From Ilumatobacteraceae bacterium (GTDB lineage Bacteria; Actinomycetota; Acidimicrobiia; Acidimicrobiales; Ilumatobacteraceae), in NCBI GenBank assembly GCA_030726975.1, contig JANRCO010000027.1, forward strand, positions 1 through 35,050: 35,050 nucleotides of DNA. The letters run 5' to 3'. The position numbers and the translations under genes are program-made. The notes beneath the pieces are model-generated. The model searched no databases. It was not told the origin of the DNA and saw nothing but the letters and a program-made list of their open reading frames with translations. Each line of letters starts with the position of its first letter. Position 1 is the first letter of the stretch. Below, piece after piece: positions 8,940 to 17,477 of the stretch.

Positions 8940-11537
8940 ATGTCTACACCTCTTGCGAAGCAATCTGTTCCCGAGAAACCGAGCCTGGATGGCATCGAAG
9001 ACCGCTGGTCGGGCGCATGGAGCGCCGAGGGCGTGTACACATTCGACCGCACTCGGCCGCGCAGCGAGGTTTTTGCCATCGACACCCCTCCTCCCACGGT
9101 GAGCGGGTCGTTGCACATGGGCCACGTTTTCTCGTACACGCACACCGACACCATCGCCAGGTTTTGGCGCATGAGCGGCAAGACGGTTTTTTACCCAATG
9201 GGTTGGGACGACAACGGGTTACCCACTGAACGTCGTGTGCAAAATTATTACGGCGTTACCTGCGATGCTTCTGTGCCTTACGTTGCCAACTTCACACCAC
9301 CCTTCCAAGGTGAGCCACCAAAAGATCACAAGCCACTCCCCATTTCGCGGCCAAACTTCATTGAGTTATGCAACATACTGACGCACGAAGATGAAAAAGT
9401 TTTTGAAGAGCTTTTCCGTCGCCTTGGCTTATCTGTCGACTGGTCGTTGCTCTACACCACTATTGAAGAACGCAGTCGCAAAACAAGTCAACGTGCGTTT
9501 CTCAACAACTTGCAACGCGGTGAGGCGTACATGCAAGAAGCACCAACGCTGTGGGATGTTGATTTCGATACCGCTGTTGCACAAGCAGAATTAGAAGATC
9601 GTGAACGACCAGGTGCGTATCACACCTTGGCATTTCACCTCACCAGTGGAAAAACTGCCGAGGGCAAAACCGACATACTCATCGACACCACGCGACCCGA
9701 ATTGTTGCCAGCATGTGTTGCTCTTGTTGCACACCCCGATGATGAGCGCTACCAACCGTTATTTGGTTCAACGGTGCGCACTCCACTCTTCGATGTTGAA
9801 GTGCCCATTCTTGCTCACCCACTTGCGCAAATAGACAAAGGCACAGGCATTGCCATGATCTGTACTTTTGGTGACGTCACCGACGTCATTTGGTGGCGTG
9901 AACTGCAACTCCCCACTCGCGCAGTTATAGGTCGCAACGGCCGCATTGTGACCGACGCACCTGAAGTCATAACTTCTGCTCGCGGTATTGAGGCCTATAC
10001 GCAACTTGCTGGCAAATCAATTAAGCAAGCACAAACACTCATTGTTGAAAAGTTGCGCGCGAGTGAAGAAATGCTGGGCGAACCCCGCGCCATTATGCAC
10101 CCCGTCAAGTTTTTCGAAAAAGGCGAACGCCCACTCGAAATTGTGACAAGCCGTCAGTGGTATATCCGCAATGGTGGCCGCGAAGCCGACCTGCGCACAC
10201 GGTTTGTTGAGCGTGGTCATGAACTCACTTGGCACCCCGAACACATGCGTCACCGCTACGAAAACTGGGTAGAGGGTTTGAACGGCGACTGGCTCATTAG
10301 CCGCCAGCGGTACTTCGGAGTTCCCGTGCCGCTGTGGTACTCGCTCAATGCCGATGGCACCACCAACTACGACGCGCCGCTTGTGCCGACCAACGAACAA
10401 CTTCCTATCGACCCCAGCACCGATATTCCTGTGGGTTACGCCGAGTCACAGCGCGGACAAGCCAACGGTTTTGTTGGCGACCCAGACGTCATGGACACCT
10501 GGGCCACCAGCTCGCTCTCACCACAAATTGCTGGCCACTGGATTGATGATCCGGAGATGTTTAGCCACATGTTCCCCATGGACGTTCGCCCACAAGCACA
10601 CGAAATTATTCGCACGTGGTTGTTCTCTACCATGGTGCGCTCTCACTTTGAGCATGGCGTTGCTCCATGGAAAAACGCTGCGCTATCGGGTTGGATTCTC
10701 GACCCCGACCGTAAAAAAATGTCGAAATCGAAGGGCAACGTAGTTACTCCTATCGACCTCTTCGATCAATACGGCAGCGACGCAGTGCGTTACTGGGCAG
10801 CATGTGCACGCCCAGGAGTAGATACTGCATTTAGCGAAGAGCAAATGAAGGTAGGGCGCAAGCTCGGTACCAAGTTGCTCAATGCTACGAAGTTTGTACT
10901 GAGCTTCGGCGATGTAAATGCAACAGCAGTTCCTACAGAAATGATTGACATTGCAATGTTGCAGCGCTTGTCGGGCGTTGTTGAAGAGTGCACCAACGCA
11001 TTTACTCACTTCGACTACGCCCGTTCGCTAGAGCGCACCGAGGCGTTTTTCTGGTGGTTCTGCGACGACTATGTGGAGTTAGTAAAACAACGTGCTTATG
11101 GTCTCGACACCATGCCAGTGGAACTCACGGCATCGGCTCGCGCCGCGTTGCGCCGTGCTCTTTCGGTCGTGCAACGGCTCTTTGCTCCCCTCATTCCTTT
11201 TGTCTCTGAAGAAGTGTGGCGTTGGTGGAATGACTCTTCTGTACACATCGCTAGTTGGCCAACAAGTGACGACTGCATCGCCGGTTGTACACCAACGGGA
11301 AACCATGAGTTGCAACTCAACTCTGTTTGTGAAGTCTTAGGAACCATTCGCCGGGCAAAAACTGAGGCAAAAGTTTCTCAGCGAGCAGAGGTGGCAAGCA
11401 TTGTCATTACTGCACCAAGTGAAGCCCTCACAGCTATCACCACAACTTTTGGCGACCTTACCTACGCCGGATCCGTCTTACAGAGCGAATTGCGCTCTGC
11501 AGATGGGGAAATCATTACAACTGTCACCTTGGCATAA
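8940..11537 (+). CDS. valS: valyl-tRNA synthetase
   Basis: PPPTVSGSLHMGHVFSYTHTD (HIGH motif), GWDDNGLPTERRV, KKMSKSKGNVVTP (KMSKS), class I ValS architecture. Confidence 0.96.
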   Translation: MSTPLAKQSVPEKPSLDGIEDRWSGAWSAEGVYTFDRTRPRSEVFAIDTPPPTVSGSLHMGHVFSYTHTDTIARFWRMSGKTVFYPMGWDDNGLPTERRVQNYYGVTCDASVPYVANFTPPFQGEPPKDHKPLPISRPNFIELCNILTHEDEKVFEELFRRLGLSVDWSLLYTTIEERSRKTSQRAFLNNLQRGEAYMQEAPTLWDVDFDTAVAQAELEDRERPGAYHTLAFHLTSGKTAEGKTDILIDTTRPELLPACVALVAHPDDERYQPLFGSTVRTPLFDVEVPILAHPLAQIDKGTGIAMICTFGDVTDVIWWRELQLPTRAVIGRNGRIVTDAPEVITSARGIEAYTQLAGKSIKQAQTLIVEKLRASEEMLGEPRAIMHPVKFFEKGERPLEIVTSRQWYIRNGGREADLRTRFVERGHELTWHPEHMRHRYENWVEGLNGDWLISRQRYFGVPVPLWYSLNADGTTNYDAPLVPTNEQLPIDPSTDIPVGYAESQRGQANGFVGDPDVMDTWATSSLSPQIAGHWIDDPEMFSHMFPMDVRPQAHEIIRTWLFSTMVRSHFEHGVAPWKNAALSGWILDPDRKKMSKSKGNVVTPIDLFDQYGSDAVRYWAACARPGVDTAFSEEQMKVGRKLGTKLLNATKFVLSFGDVNATAVPTEMIDIAMLQRLSGVVEECTNAFTHFDYARSLERTEAFFWWFCDDYVELVKQRAYGLDTMPVELTASARAALRRALSVVQRLFAPLIPFVSEEVWRWWNDSSVHIASWPTSDDCIAGCTPTGNHELQLNSVCEVLGTIRRAKTEAKVSQRAEVASIVITAPSEALTAITTTFGDLTYAGSVLQSELRSADGEIITTVTLA

Positions 11538-11565
11538 ACCTGAGAAGCGATAGCGTTCAACCAAG

Positions 11566-12900
11566 ATGGCGCGCACAAAAACTACCCGGCCCAAGAGGTT
11601 TCACCATTCGTGGCCGCAGCGGTTGGTCTTTGGGTTAAACCTGGCTGTCGCAATCGGGTGCGTTGTTGGTGGTGGCGTATTGGTCTATGCCAATCAGCAG
11701 TTGTCAAACCGCAAACTCGTCACGATCTCGAGCAATCCACAGAACACCCAAACCGATTCTGGCGACGACCTCAGCAATCTTCCCGAAGGCGATTTATCGG
11801 TTAAAAACTTCCTCATTGCGGGCCGCGACAACAATTCCTGCGCTAACGCAAACTCATCGTCTGCTGAGGAACTCAAGAACAGACCAAACTATGCGGGTTT
11901 AACCGACAGCATCATGCTCATTCGCGTTGATCCGAAAAACAACGAAGCTGCAATTCTTTCCTTTCCACGTGACCTGTACGTAAAAATTGCCAACAGCGAC
12001 CACCGCAACCGCATTAACACTGCGTACCGCCCGAAAGACCCGAACCGACTCATCGACACCATTCGTTCCAATTTCAACATTGGTGTCGACCACTATGTCA
12101 GCATTGACTTCTGTGCATTTAAGTCAATTGTCGATGCAGTAGGTGGCGTACGTATTCCCTTTGAGTACCCCACTCGCGACCGCGCTTCTGGCTTTTTGGT
12201 AAAAAGCGCTGGCTGCGCAAAACTCAACGGCGACCGTGCACTGCAATATGTGCGTTCGCGTAAATACTTCTACTTTGACGACACAAAGAATAAATGGGTT
12301 CAAGACCCAAGCAGCGACTGGGGTCGCATTGCACGCCAGCAAGACTTCATTCGTCGTATTTTGCGTTCGGCACTCGACAAGGGAATCGGAAACCCTTCTG
12401 TCGCCAATCAGCTACTGAGTGCAGGACTAAAAAACCTCATCACCGACGATCAACTCTCGCCTATTAGTTTGTTACAACTCGCTCGAGCGATGCGCAATGT
12501 CACTGAAGACAATGTGCATACCTACACCGTTGAAGGTTTTGGTAAAGCAATTGGTGGGCAATCAGTTATTGAGCCCAATTTAAAGAGCGATGCAATGGTG
12601 CAAATATTGTCCATCTTTCAGGGGGCTTCAGAAATTACCGAAGTGACTAGCCAGACCATTGCTACCGAAACCAGTGTTGGAACAAAAGTGCTGCCAACAA
12701 CAACCCTCTTTGCTCCTACCACTACCAGTTCTACCATGCCAGGAAAAACCGTGAGCAAGATGTCGGCAAATGCTGCGCCGCGCGCTGCTGCTACCACAAC
12801 CACATCACCTACATCCGCAACCGAAACAACAGTGTTGAACCAGGAGATTGCTCAGCAACGGTTCAGCATCACACCGCCCGACGACCCCAACTGTCGTTAA
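11566..12900 (+). CDS. LCP (LytR-CpsA-Psr) family protein
   Basis: N-terminal TM, then FLIAGRDN..., SIMLIRVDPKNNEAAILSFPRDLYVKI, RINTAY, GVDHYVSIDFCAFKSIVDAVGGV, LNGDRALQYVRSRK; Thr/Ser-rich C-terminus. Confidence 0.92.
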   Translation: MARTKTTRPKRFHHSWPQRLVFGLNLAVAIGCVVGGGVLVYANQQLSNRKLVTISSNPQNTQTDSGDDLSNLPEGDLSVKNFLIAGRDNNSCANANSSSAEELKNRPNYAGLTDSIMLIRVDPKNNEAAILSFPRDLYVKIANSDHRNRINTAYRPKDPNRLIDTIRSNFNIGVDHYVSIDFCAFKSIVDAVGGVRIPFEYPTRDRASGFLVKSAGCAKLNGDRALQYVRSRKYFYFDDTKNKWVQDPSSDWGRIARQQDFIRRILRSALDKGIGNPSVANQLLSAGLKNLITDDQLSPISLLQLARAMRNVTEDNVHTYTVEGFGKAIGGQSVIEPNLKSDAMVQILSIFQGASEITEVTSQTIATETSVGTKVLPTTTLFAPTTTSSTMPGKTVSKMSANAAPRAAATTTTSPTSATETTVLNQEIAQQRFSITPPDDPNCR

Positions 12901-13745
12901 CTATTGAGTACGTGAGCTAACGCTCCAGGAATATCTGTTGGGCCTGTCACCGAAGTAACACGTGCTCCTACACGATGCGCAAAGGCTCTCGCTTCCGCAT
13001 CGTCATCAGCGGGAGCAATGACCACAAGTTCTTCAATGGTGCGCGCAGCAGCATCAATATCGCCTGGTTCATTCGACCGACAATCGGAAAGAAGCACCAC
13101 AATTTTTCTGGCTGCTCGTGAACGAGCGAGCTGTGCTTGTGCAGCCTCTAAAGCCTGGGCAATATCGGTGGTACCAAAACCGCGCAATGTGAGAACGCTA
13201 TTCACCACCTCGTTGCCAGGCTTGTATGAGTCTTGTGACTTTGCCACCACGACATCTCGACTGAAAGCTAAAACGCTGTAATCGCTTGGTTCACGAGTAG
13301 CAATTGCGGCTGCTGCAACCGCAGATGTTGCCAGTGGTGCTCCACCCATCGAGCCGCTGCGGTCTACCAAGAGGCATAGCGCAGTATCTCGTTTTTCCCA
13401 TGTACGCGCGCGTAATTCTTCAATGTGTATTTCGCGAGCATTATGAACGCCACGAAATGCGTCAGTACTCGCATCAAGATCTATGTCTCCACCATCGAGA
13501 TATTTCGCGGTCACAAGTTTTCCTAAGCCGCGCCGTCGCAGCGGAGTTTTTTGTGCAACATCGAGCATGAGCCTTCCAGCAAGATTCTTTGCTAACTCAC
13601 GTAATTTTGGGTCGGTGGCTGCAGTGAGGTCGGCGAGCAGTGCCATGGTTGCATCGGGGTCGCTTTGCATTCCCTCGTCAATTGCCGATTCGTTGAGTTC
13701 TCCCACCTCGGGAGACACTTCGTCAAAATTGCTATGCCGTTGCAA
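12897..13745 (-). CDS. VWA-domain protein (chelatase/CoxE-like), paired with upstream AAA+ ATPase; possibly expressed by -1 frameshift from it
   Basis: MIDAS motif LLVDRSGSMGG plus TTD...LLSDCRSN. The first in-frame start is TTG 13745, but the frame is open upstream to 13859 with protein-like sequence SERPDWGNELPLVKEGAAAQAAEAESAKKTKSRSE. Confidence 0.85.
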   Translation of the reverse strand: MQRHSNFDEVSPEVGELNESAIDEGMQSDPDATMALLADLTAATDPKLRELAKNLAGRLMLDVAQKTPLRRRGLGKLVTAKYLDGGDIDLDASTDAFRGVHNAREIHIEELRARTWEKRDTALCLLVDRSGSMGGAPLATSAVAAAAIATREPSDYSVLAFSRDVVVAKSQDSYKPGNEVVNSVLTLRGFGTTDIAQALEAAQAQLARSRAARKIVVLLSDCRSNEPGDIDAAARTIEELVVIAPADDDAEARAFAHRVGARVTSVTGPTDIPGALAHVLNS

Positions 13746-13810
13746 CTCGCTACGTGATTTTGTTTTCTTCGCCGACTCTGCTTCAGCTGCCTGTGCGGCA
13801 GCACCTTCTT

Positions 13811-14734
13811 TTACAAGTGGGAGTTCGTTGCCCCAGTCGGGGCGTTCACTTTTCCCACATCACCATTTTCTGATGGTTGTGCAAAGACAGTATTCCAAAT
13901 GTCGGTAATGACTTCTTCCACACTGCGCGCTACACCTTCGCGCAGTTTCACGCGGCCACTTAATGATGTGAGAGCCGCATCGAGACCCACTAACGGGTCT
14001 ATCGCATCTTTGCCACGTAGCTTGCCTAGTGACTGCGCCACAAGTGCAGTGTCTATTGCACCACGAACCGAAGACCCGGTACGTAAATCGCTGTGAGCGC
14101 GTGTGTGGCGCACCACATTGACAACTTGCGCACACCACTGTTTGTTTGAAGCAGGTGACGCACGATGCACGATGTTGGTTTCGTCTTCAGCACTTTGATA
14201 TGCAACAGAGATACGGCACATTCGGTCGTAGACCGCACTAGAAATGCGTGCCGTACCAACGGAGTCGAATGGGTTCATTGCTGCAATCATTTGAAACCCG
14301 GGTTCGGCGAGAATTTTGCCCAAGCGAGGAACAGTAATTTCACCTTCACTCATCACAGTGATGAGTACGTTGAGAGTTTCTTCAGGAATGCGGTTGATCT
14401 CTTCGATGTAGAGAAGCGACCCAGCACGCATTGCCTCAACGAGAGGGCCGTCGAGAAATGCATCGGGCTTGTAGCCGTCGTTCAGTACCCGAGCAGGGTC
14501 AAATGTTCCGGCCAAGCGCGCTGGCGTGAGTTCAGCATTTCCTTCAACAAAAACAAACCCCACGTTCATTGCCTGCGCAATTGCTCGCAGAAGGGTGGAT
14601 TTACCCGTACCAGGTGGGCCTTCTAGAACAATGTGGCGTTGGGCAGTAAGGGCCGCCAACGTGAGTTCGATCTCACGATGGCGACCTACTACTTGTTCGT
14701 GAACTGCACTGAGAGTGTTTTTCGGCAAAACCAT
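13811..14734 (-). CDS. MoxR-family AAA+ ATPase
   Basis: VVGRHREIELTLAALTAQRHIVLEGPPGTGKSTLLRAIAQ, SLLYIEEINRIPEETLNVLITVMSE, AAMNPFDSVGTARIS. ATG 14734 lies 1 nt after the ADH TGA; the ORF-track start 14797 is inside the ADH gene. Confidence 0.9.
   Translation of the reverse strand: MVLPKNTLSAVHEQVVGRHREIELTLAALTAQRHIVLEGPPGTGKSTLLRAIAQAMNVGFVFVEGNAELTPARLAGTFDPARVLNDGYKPDAFLDGPLVEAMRAGSLLYIEEINRIPEETLNVLITVMSEGEITVPRLGKILAEPGFQMIAAMNPFDSVGTARISSAVYDRMCRISVAYQSAEDETNIVHRASPASNKQWCAQVVNVVRHTRAHSDLRTGSSVRGAIDTALVAQSLGKLRGKDAIDPLVGLDAALTSLSGRVKLREGVARSVEEVITDIWNTVFAQPSENGDVGKVNAPTGATNSHL
13830..13853 (-). other. candidate programmed -1 ribosomal frameshift signal (A_AAA_G, 6-nt spacer, GC hairpin)
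   Basis: Minus strand GGA-AAA-GTG-AAC-GCCCCGACTGGGGC. AAAA at 13853-13850, spacer GTGAAC 13849-13844, perfect stem GCCCC/GGGGC with GACT loop 13843-13830. The -1 frame is open into the VWA ORF. Confidence 0.5.
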
Positions 14735-14735
14735 T

Positions 14736-15848
14736 TCAGCTATAGACGAGTACGCCGCGGATATTTTTTCCGGCGCGCATGTCTTCGTAACCGTCATTCA
14801 CACCTTCAAGTGGGTAGGTCTTGGAAATGAGGCTGTCGAGGTCGAGTTGACCTTCGCGATACAGGCTGATGAGTTTTGGAATGTCGGCACGAGGATTACC
14901 TGAACCAAAGAGTGAACCCACAACTTGCTTTTCCATCAATGTGAGATCGAGCAGGCTCATGCTTGCGCTGTACTCCATTGCTGGGTGAATGTTGGTCACA
15001 ACCACGCGGCCACGCTTTGCTGTGAGGGCAAGTGCTTCGCCAATGACTGCGCCGCTACCAACACCCATGGTCATGATGACCTTGTTTGCCATGGTGCCCC
15101 AAGAAATTTGCTGAACGAGCGGAAGTGCTTCTGCCATTGATGCTGCAGTATGTGTTGCACCAAATTGCATTGCCTTTTCACGCTTGAACTCAATGGGGTC
15201 AATAGCAATGACGTGCTTTGCACCTGCAAGTTTTGCTCCTTGCACAGCGTTTGCACCAATACCACCAATGCCCACAACAACCACTGTGTCGCCAGGTGAA
15301 ACTTCAGCGGCATACACACTGCTTCCCCAACCTGTTACAACACCACAACCGAGCAAGCATGCTTTTTCAAGTGGAATGTCTTTTTCAATTTTGATGCAAG
15401 ATGCCTCATTGACCACGGTGTGGTGGGCGAAAGTTCCGAGCAAGCACATGGTGGAAATGTCTTGGCCCTGTGCGTGGTGACGCGAGGTGCCGTCGGCAAT
15501 TTGCTTGCCGGTACCCAGCAATGCGCCCATGTCGCACAAGTTCGAGTGGCCTGTGCTGCAACTTGGGCAACGTCCACACGAGGGGATGAACCCGAAAACC
15601 ACATGGTCGCCAGGTGCAAGCCAACTCACGCCTGGGCCGACAGCTTCAACAACGCCTGCGCCTTCATGGCCGCCAATGATGGGCATTGCAAAGGGAAGAT
15701 CACCCGTGACAACGTGCTCGTCGCTGTGGCACATTCCCGAGGCGGCGATTTTGACAAGAACTTCTCCGGCCTTTGGGGCATCGAGCTCAATTTCCTCTAC
15801 GGACCACGGTGTATTCAACTCCCACAAAATTGCGGCTTTGGTCTTCAT
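14736..15848 (-). CDS. NDMA-dependent (mycofactocin-associated) zinc alcohol dehydrogenase
   Basis: MKTKAAILWELNTPWSVEEIELDAPKAGEVLVKIAASGMCHSDEHVVTGDLPFAMPIIGGHEGAGVVEAVG..., CGRCPSCSTGHSNLCD (structural Zn), GIGGIGANAVQGAKLAGA (Rossmann), IRGVLVYS. Resembles the NDMA-dependent ADH family. SD GAGGGGG precedes ATG 15848. Confidence 0.9.
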   Translation of the reverse strand: MKTKAAILWELNTPWSVEEIELDAPKAGEVLVKIAASGMCHSDEHVVTGDLPFAMPIIGGHEGAGVVEAVGPGVSWLAPGDHVVFGFIPSCGRCPSCSTGHSNLCDMGALLGTGKQIADGTSRHHAQGQDISTMCLLGTFAHHTVVNEASCIKIEKDIPLEKACLLGCGVVTGWGSSVYAAEVSPGDTVVVVGIGGIGANAVQGAKLAGAKHVIAIDPIEFKREKAMQFGATHTAASMAEALPLVQQISWGTMANKVIMTMGVGSGAVIGEALALTAKRGRVVVTNIHPAMEYSASMSLLDLTLMEKQVVGSLFGSGNPRADIPKLISLYREGQLDLDSLISKTYPLEGVNDGYEDMRAGKNIRGVLVYS

Positions 15849-15929
15849 GATTTCCCCCTCTATGTTTGCCCCTGTGGGCCACGTCAATAAATGAGACGCT
15901 AGCCCAAGCATCAGACCACTGTCACACGG

Positions 15930-15935
15930 TACGAT
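15930..15935 (+). promoter_or_regulatory. candidate -10 element (TACGAT) for leaderless mftA transcription
   Basis: TACGAT followed by 6 nt and the mftA ATG at 15942. No Shine-Dalgarno sequence. Confidence 0.5.
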
Positions 15936-15941
15936 TTGGGC

Positions 15942-16073
15942 ATGTCACCAGTTGCCGTAGCCACCGCAGAAACTGCCAGCCAAGAAACCCTCGAAACCGC
16001 ATCCGAAGTGCTCGTTTTAGAGGAACTGCTCGTCGAAGAGATCTCCATCGACGGCATGTGTGGCGTGTACTGA
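15942..16073 (+). CDS. mftA: mycofactocin precursor peptide MftA (43 aa)
   Basis: Manual translation: MSPVAVATAETASQETLETASEVLVLEELLVEEISIDGMCGVY*. C-terminal IDGMCGVY is the diagnostic mycofactocin core, located directly upstream of mftB and mftC. Missing from the supplied ORF track. Confidence 0.96.
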   Translation: MSPVAVATAETASQETLETASEVLVLEELLVEEISIDGMCGVY

Positions 16074-16080
16074 GCCACCC

Positions 16081-16347
16081 GTGACCCTCACCCTCAGTTC
16101 AGCATGCGCATTGCATCCTCAAGTTGCTCTGCGTCCTGAACCCTTTGGCGCCCTTGCCTACCATTACGGCAACCGTCGCCTGGTTTTTTTGAAACACCCC
16201 GACGTGGTGCGTGTTGTGCGCGAGCTTGGCGATCATCCCAGCATTGCCCACACCTTGCGCGCTTGCGGAATTGCCACCGAGCGCGATGCATCTTTTTTAC
16301 AAGCTCTCAATCAATTGACGAAATCGGAAATCCTTCGTGTCTGCTAG
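16081..16347 (+). CDS. mftB: mycofactocin biosynthesis chaperone MftB
   Basis: 88 aa from GTG 16081 (VTLTLSSACALHPQVALRPEPFGALAYHYGNRRLVFLKHPDVVRVVREL...), RRE-like small protein between MftA and the radical SAM enzyme; overlaps the mftC start. Confidence 0.92.
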   Translation: MTLTLSSACALHPQVALRPEPFGALAYHYGNRRLVFLKHPDVVRVVRELGDHPSIAHTLRACGIATERDASFLQALNQLTKSEILRVC

Positions 16348-17467
16348 CCAACTCGTTACACAATTAAAGCGTGGTCTCGACGCACCCATTTGCCTCACAT
16401 GGGAACTCACCTACGCATGCAACTTGCAGTGCGTGCATTGTTTGTCGAGTAGTGGTCAACGCGACGACCGCGAACTCACCACTGAGCAAGCTTTCGCAGT
16501 GCTCGATGAACTGCGTGATCTGCAAGTTTTTTACATCAACATTGGCGGTGGCGAGCCAATGATACGCCGCGACTTTTTTGACATCATTGAATACTCCATC
16601 GCAAACGACATCGGAGTGAAGTTTTCGACGAACGGCGCTTTCATCGACGAGAAAAATGCACAGCGCCTCGCTGCAATGGATTACTTAGATATTCAAATTA
16701 GCCTCGACGGCGTTGATGCCATCACGAACGACCCTGTACGTGGAGTTGGCTCTTACGATATTGCTCGTCGTGCAATGGACAATTTGAAAGCAGCAAATTT
16801 TGGTCCTTTTAAAATTTCTGTTGTTGTTACTCGCCACAACGTTGATCAGTTAGACGAGTTCAAAGCCCTCGCCGATTCATACGGTGCACAATTGCGCATT
16901 ACACGGTTGCGCCCTTCGGGTCGTGGTGTTGATTCATGGAATGATCTGCACCCCACCAACGAACAACAAGTGCAGATCTATAACTGGCTTCTTGCACATG
17001 GTGAAAACGTTCTAACTGGAGATTCGTTTTTCCACCTCAATGCAATAGGCGAAGCTTTGCCTGGCCTCAACATGTGTGGCGCAGGGCGCGTGGTGTGCCT
17101 CATCGACCCCATTGGCGATGTGTATGCCTGCCCATTTGTTTTGCACGACCAATTCAAAGCAGGAAATGTTCACGACGCTGGTGGTTTTACTTCTGTGTGG
17201 CGCGACAGCGAACTCTTCACTTCGTTGCGTGAACCTGAATCGGCTGGTGCCTGTGCTTCATGTGGCAACTACGACTCGTGCCAAGGCGGCTGCATGGCTG
17301 CAAAGTTTTTTACTGGGTTACCACTCGATGGTCCCGACCCCGAGTGCGTCATAGGACATGGAGAAGCTCTTCTTGCAGAACGCCAAGCAAGCCCCGTTTC
17401 CATTACCCCAAAGCCAAGCAAAGACCACTCAAAGCCTGCTCGCAGCGCGTTGAGCGTGGTGTCGTAA
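16337..17467 (+). CDS. mftC: mycofactocin radical SAM maturase MftC (SPASM domain)
   Basis: Radical SAM motif CNLQCVHC (CX3CX2C), GGGEPMIRRDFFDI, SPASM cysteines CGAGRVVCLIDPIGDVYACPFV...CASCGNYDSCQGGC; directly follows MftA/MftB. Confidence 0.96.
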   Translation: MSASQLVTQLKRGLDAPICLTWELTYACNLQCVHCLSSSGQRDDRELTTEQAFAVLDELRDLQVFYINIGGGEPMIRRDFFDIIEYSIANDIGVKFSTNGAFIDEKNAQRLAAMDYLDIQISLDGVDAITNDPVRGVGSYDIARRAMDNLKAANFGPFKISVVVTRHNVDQLDEFKALADSYGAQLRITRLRPSGRGVDSWNDLHPTNEQQVQIYNWLLAHGENVLTGDSFFHLNAIGEALPGLNMCGAGRVVCLIDPIGDVYACPFVLHDQFKAGNVHDAGGFTSVWRDSELFTSLREPESAGACASCGNYDSCQGGCMAAKFFTGLPLDGPDPECVIGHGEALLAERQASPVSITPKPSKDHSKPARSALSVVS

Positions 17468-17477
17468 ATTATTTTTC

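Noticed and set aside
12897-12900. Shared TTAA giving overlapping convergent stop codons of the LCP and VWA genes
   Set aside because: Reflects compact gene packing; other convergent pairs here are also within a few nt. Not functionally informative by itself.
15902-15941. Inverted repeat GCCCAA...TTGGGC ending at the mftA start codon, and GCCC-CTGT-GGGC at 15868-15879
   Set aside because: Stems of only 4-6 bp, one with a 28-nt loop, are expected by chance; not called as a riboswitch or operator without comparative support.
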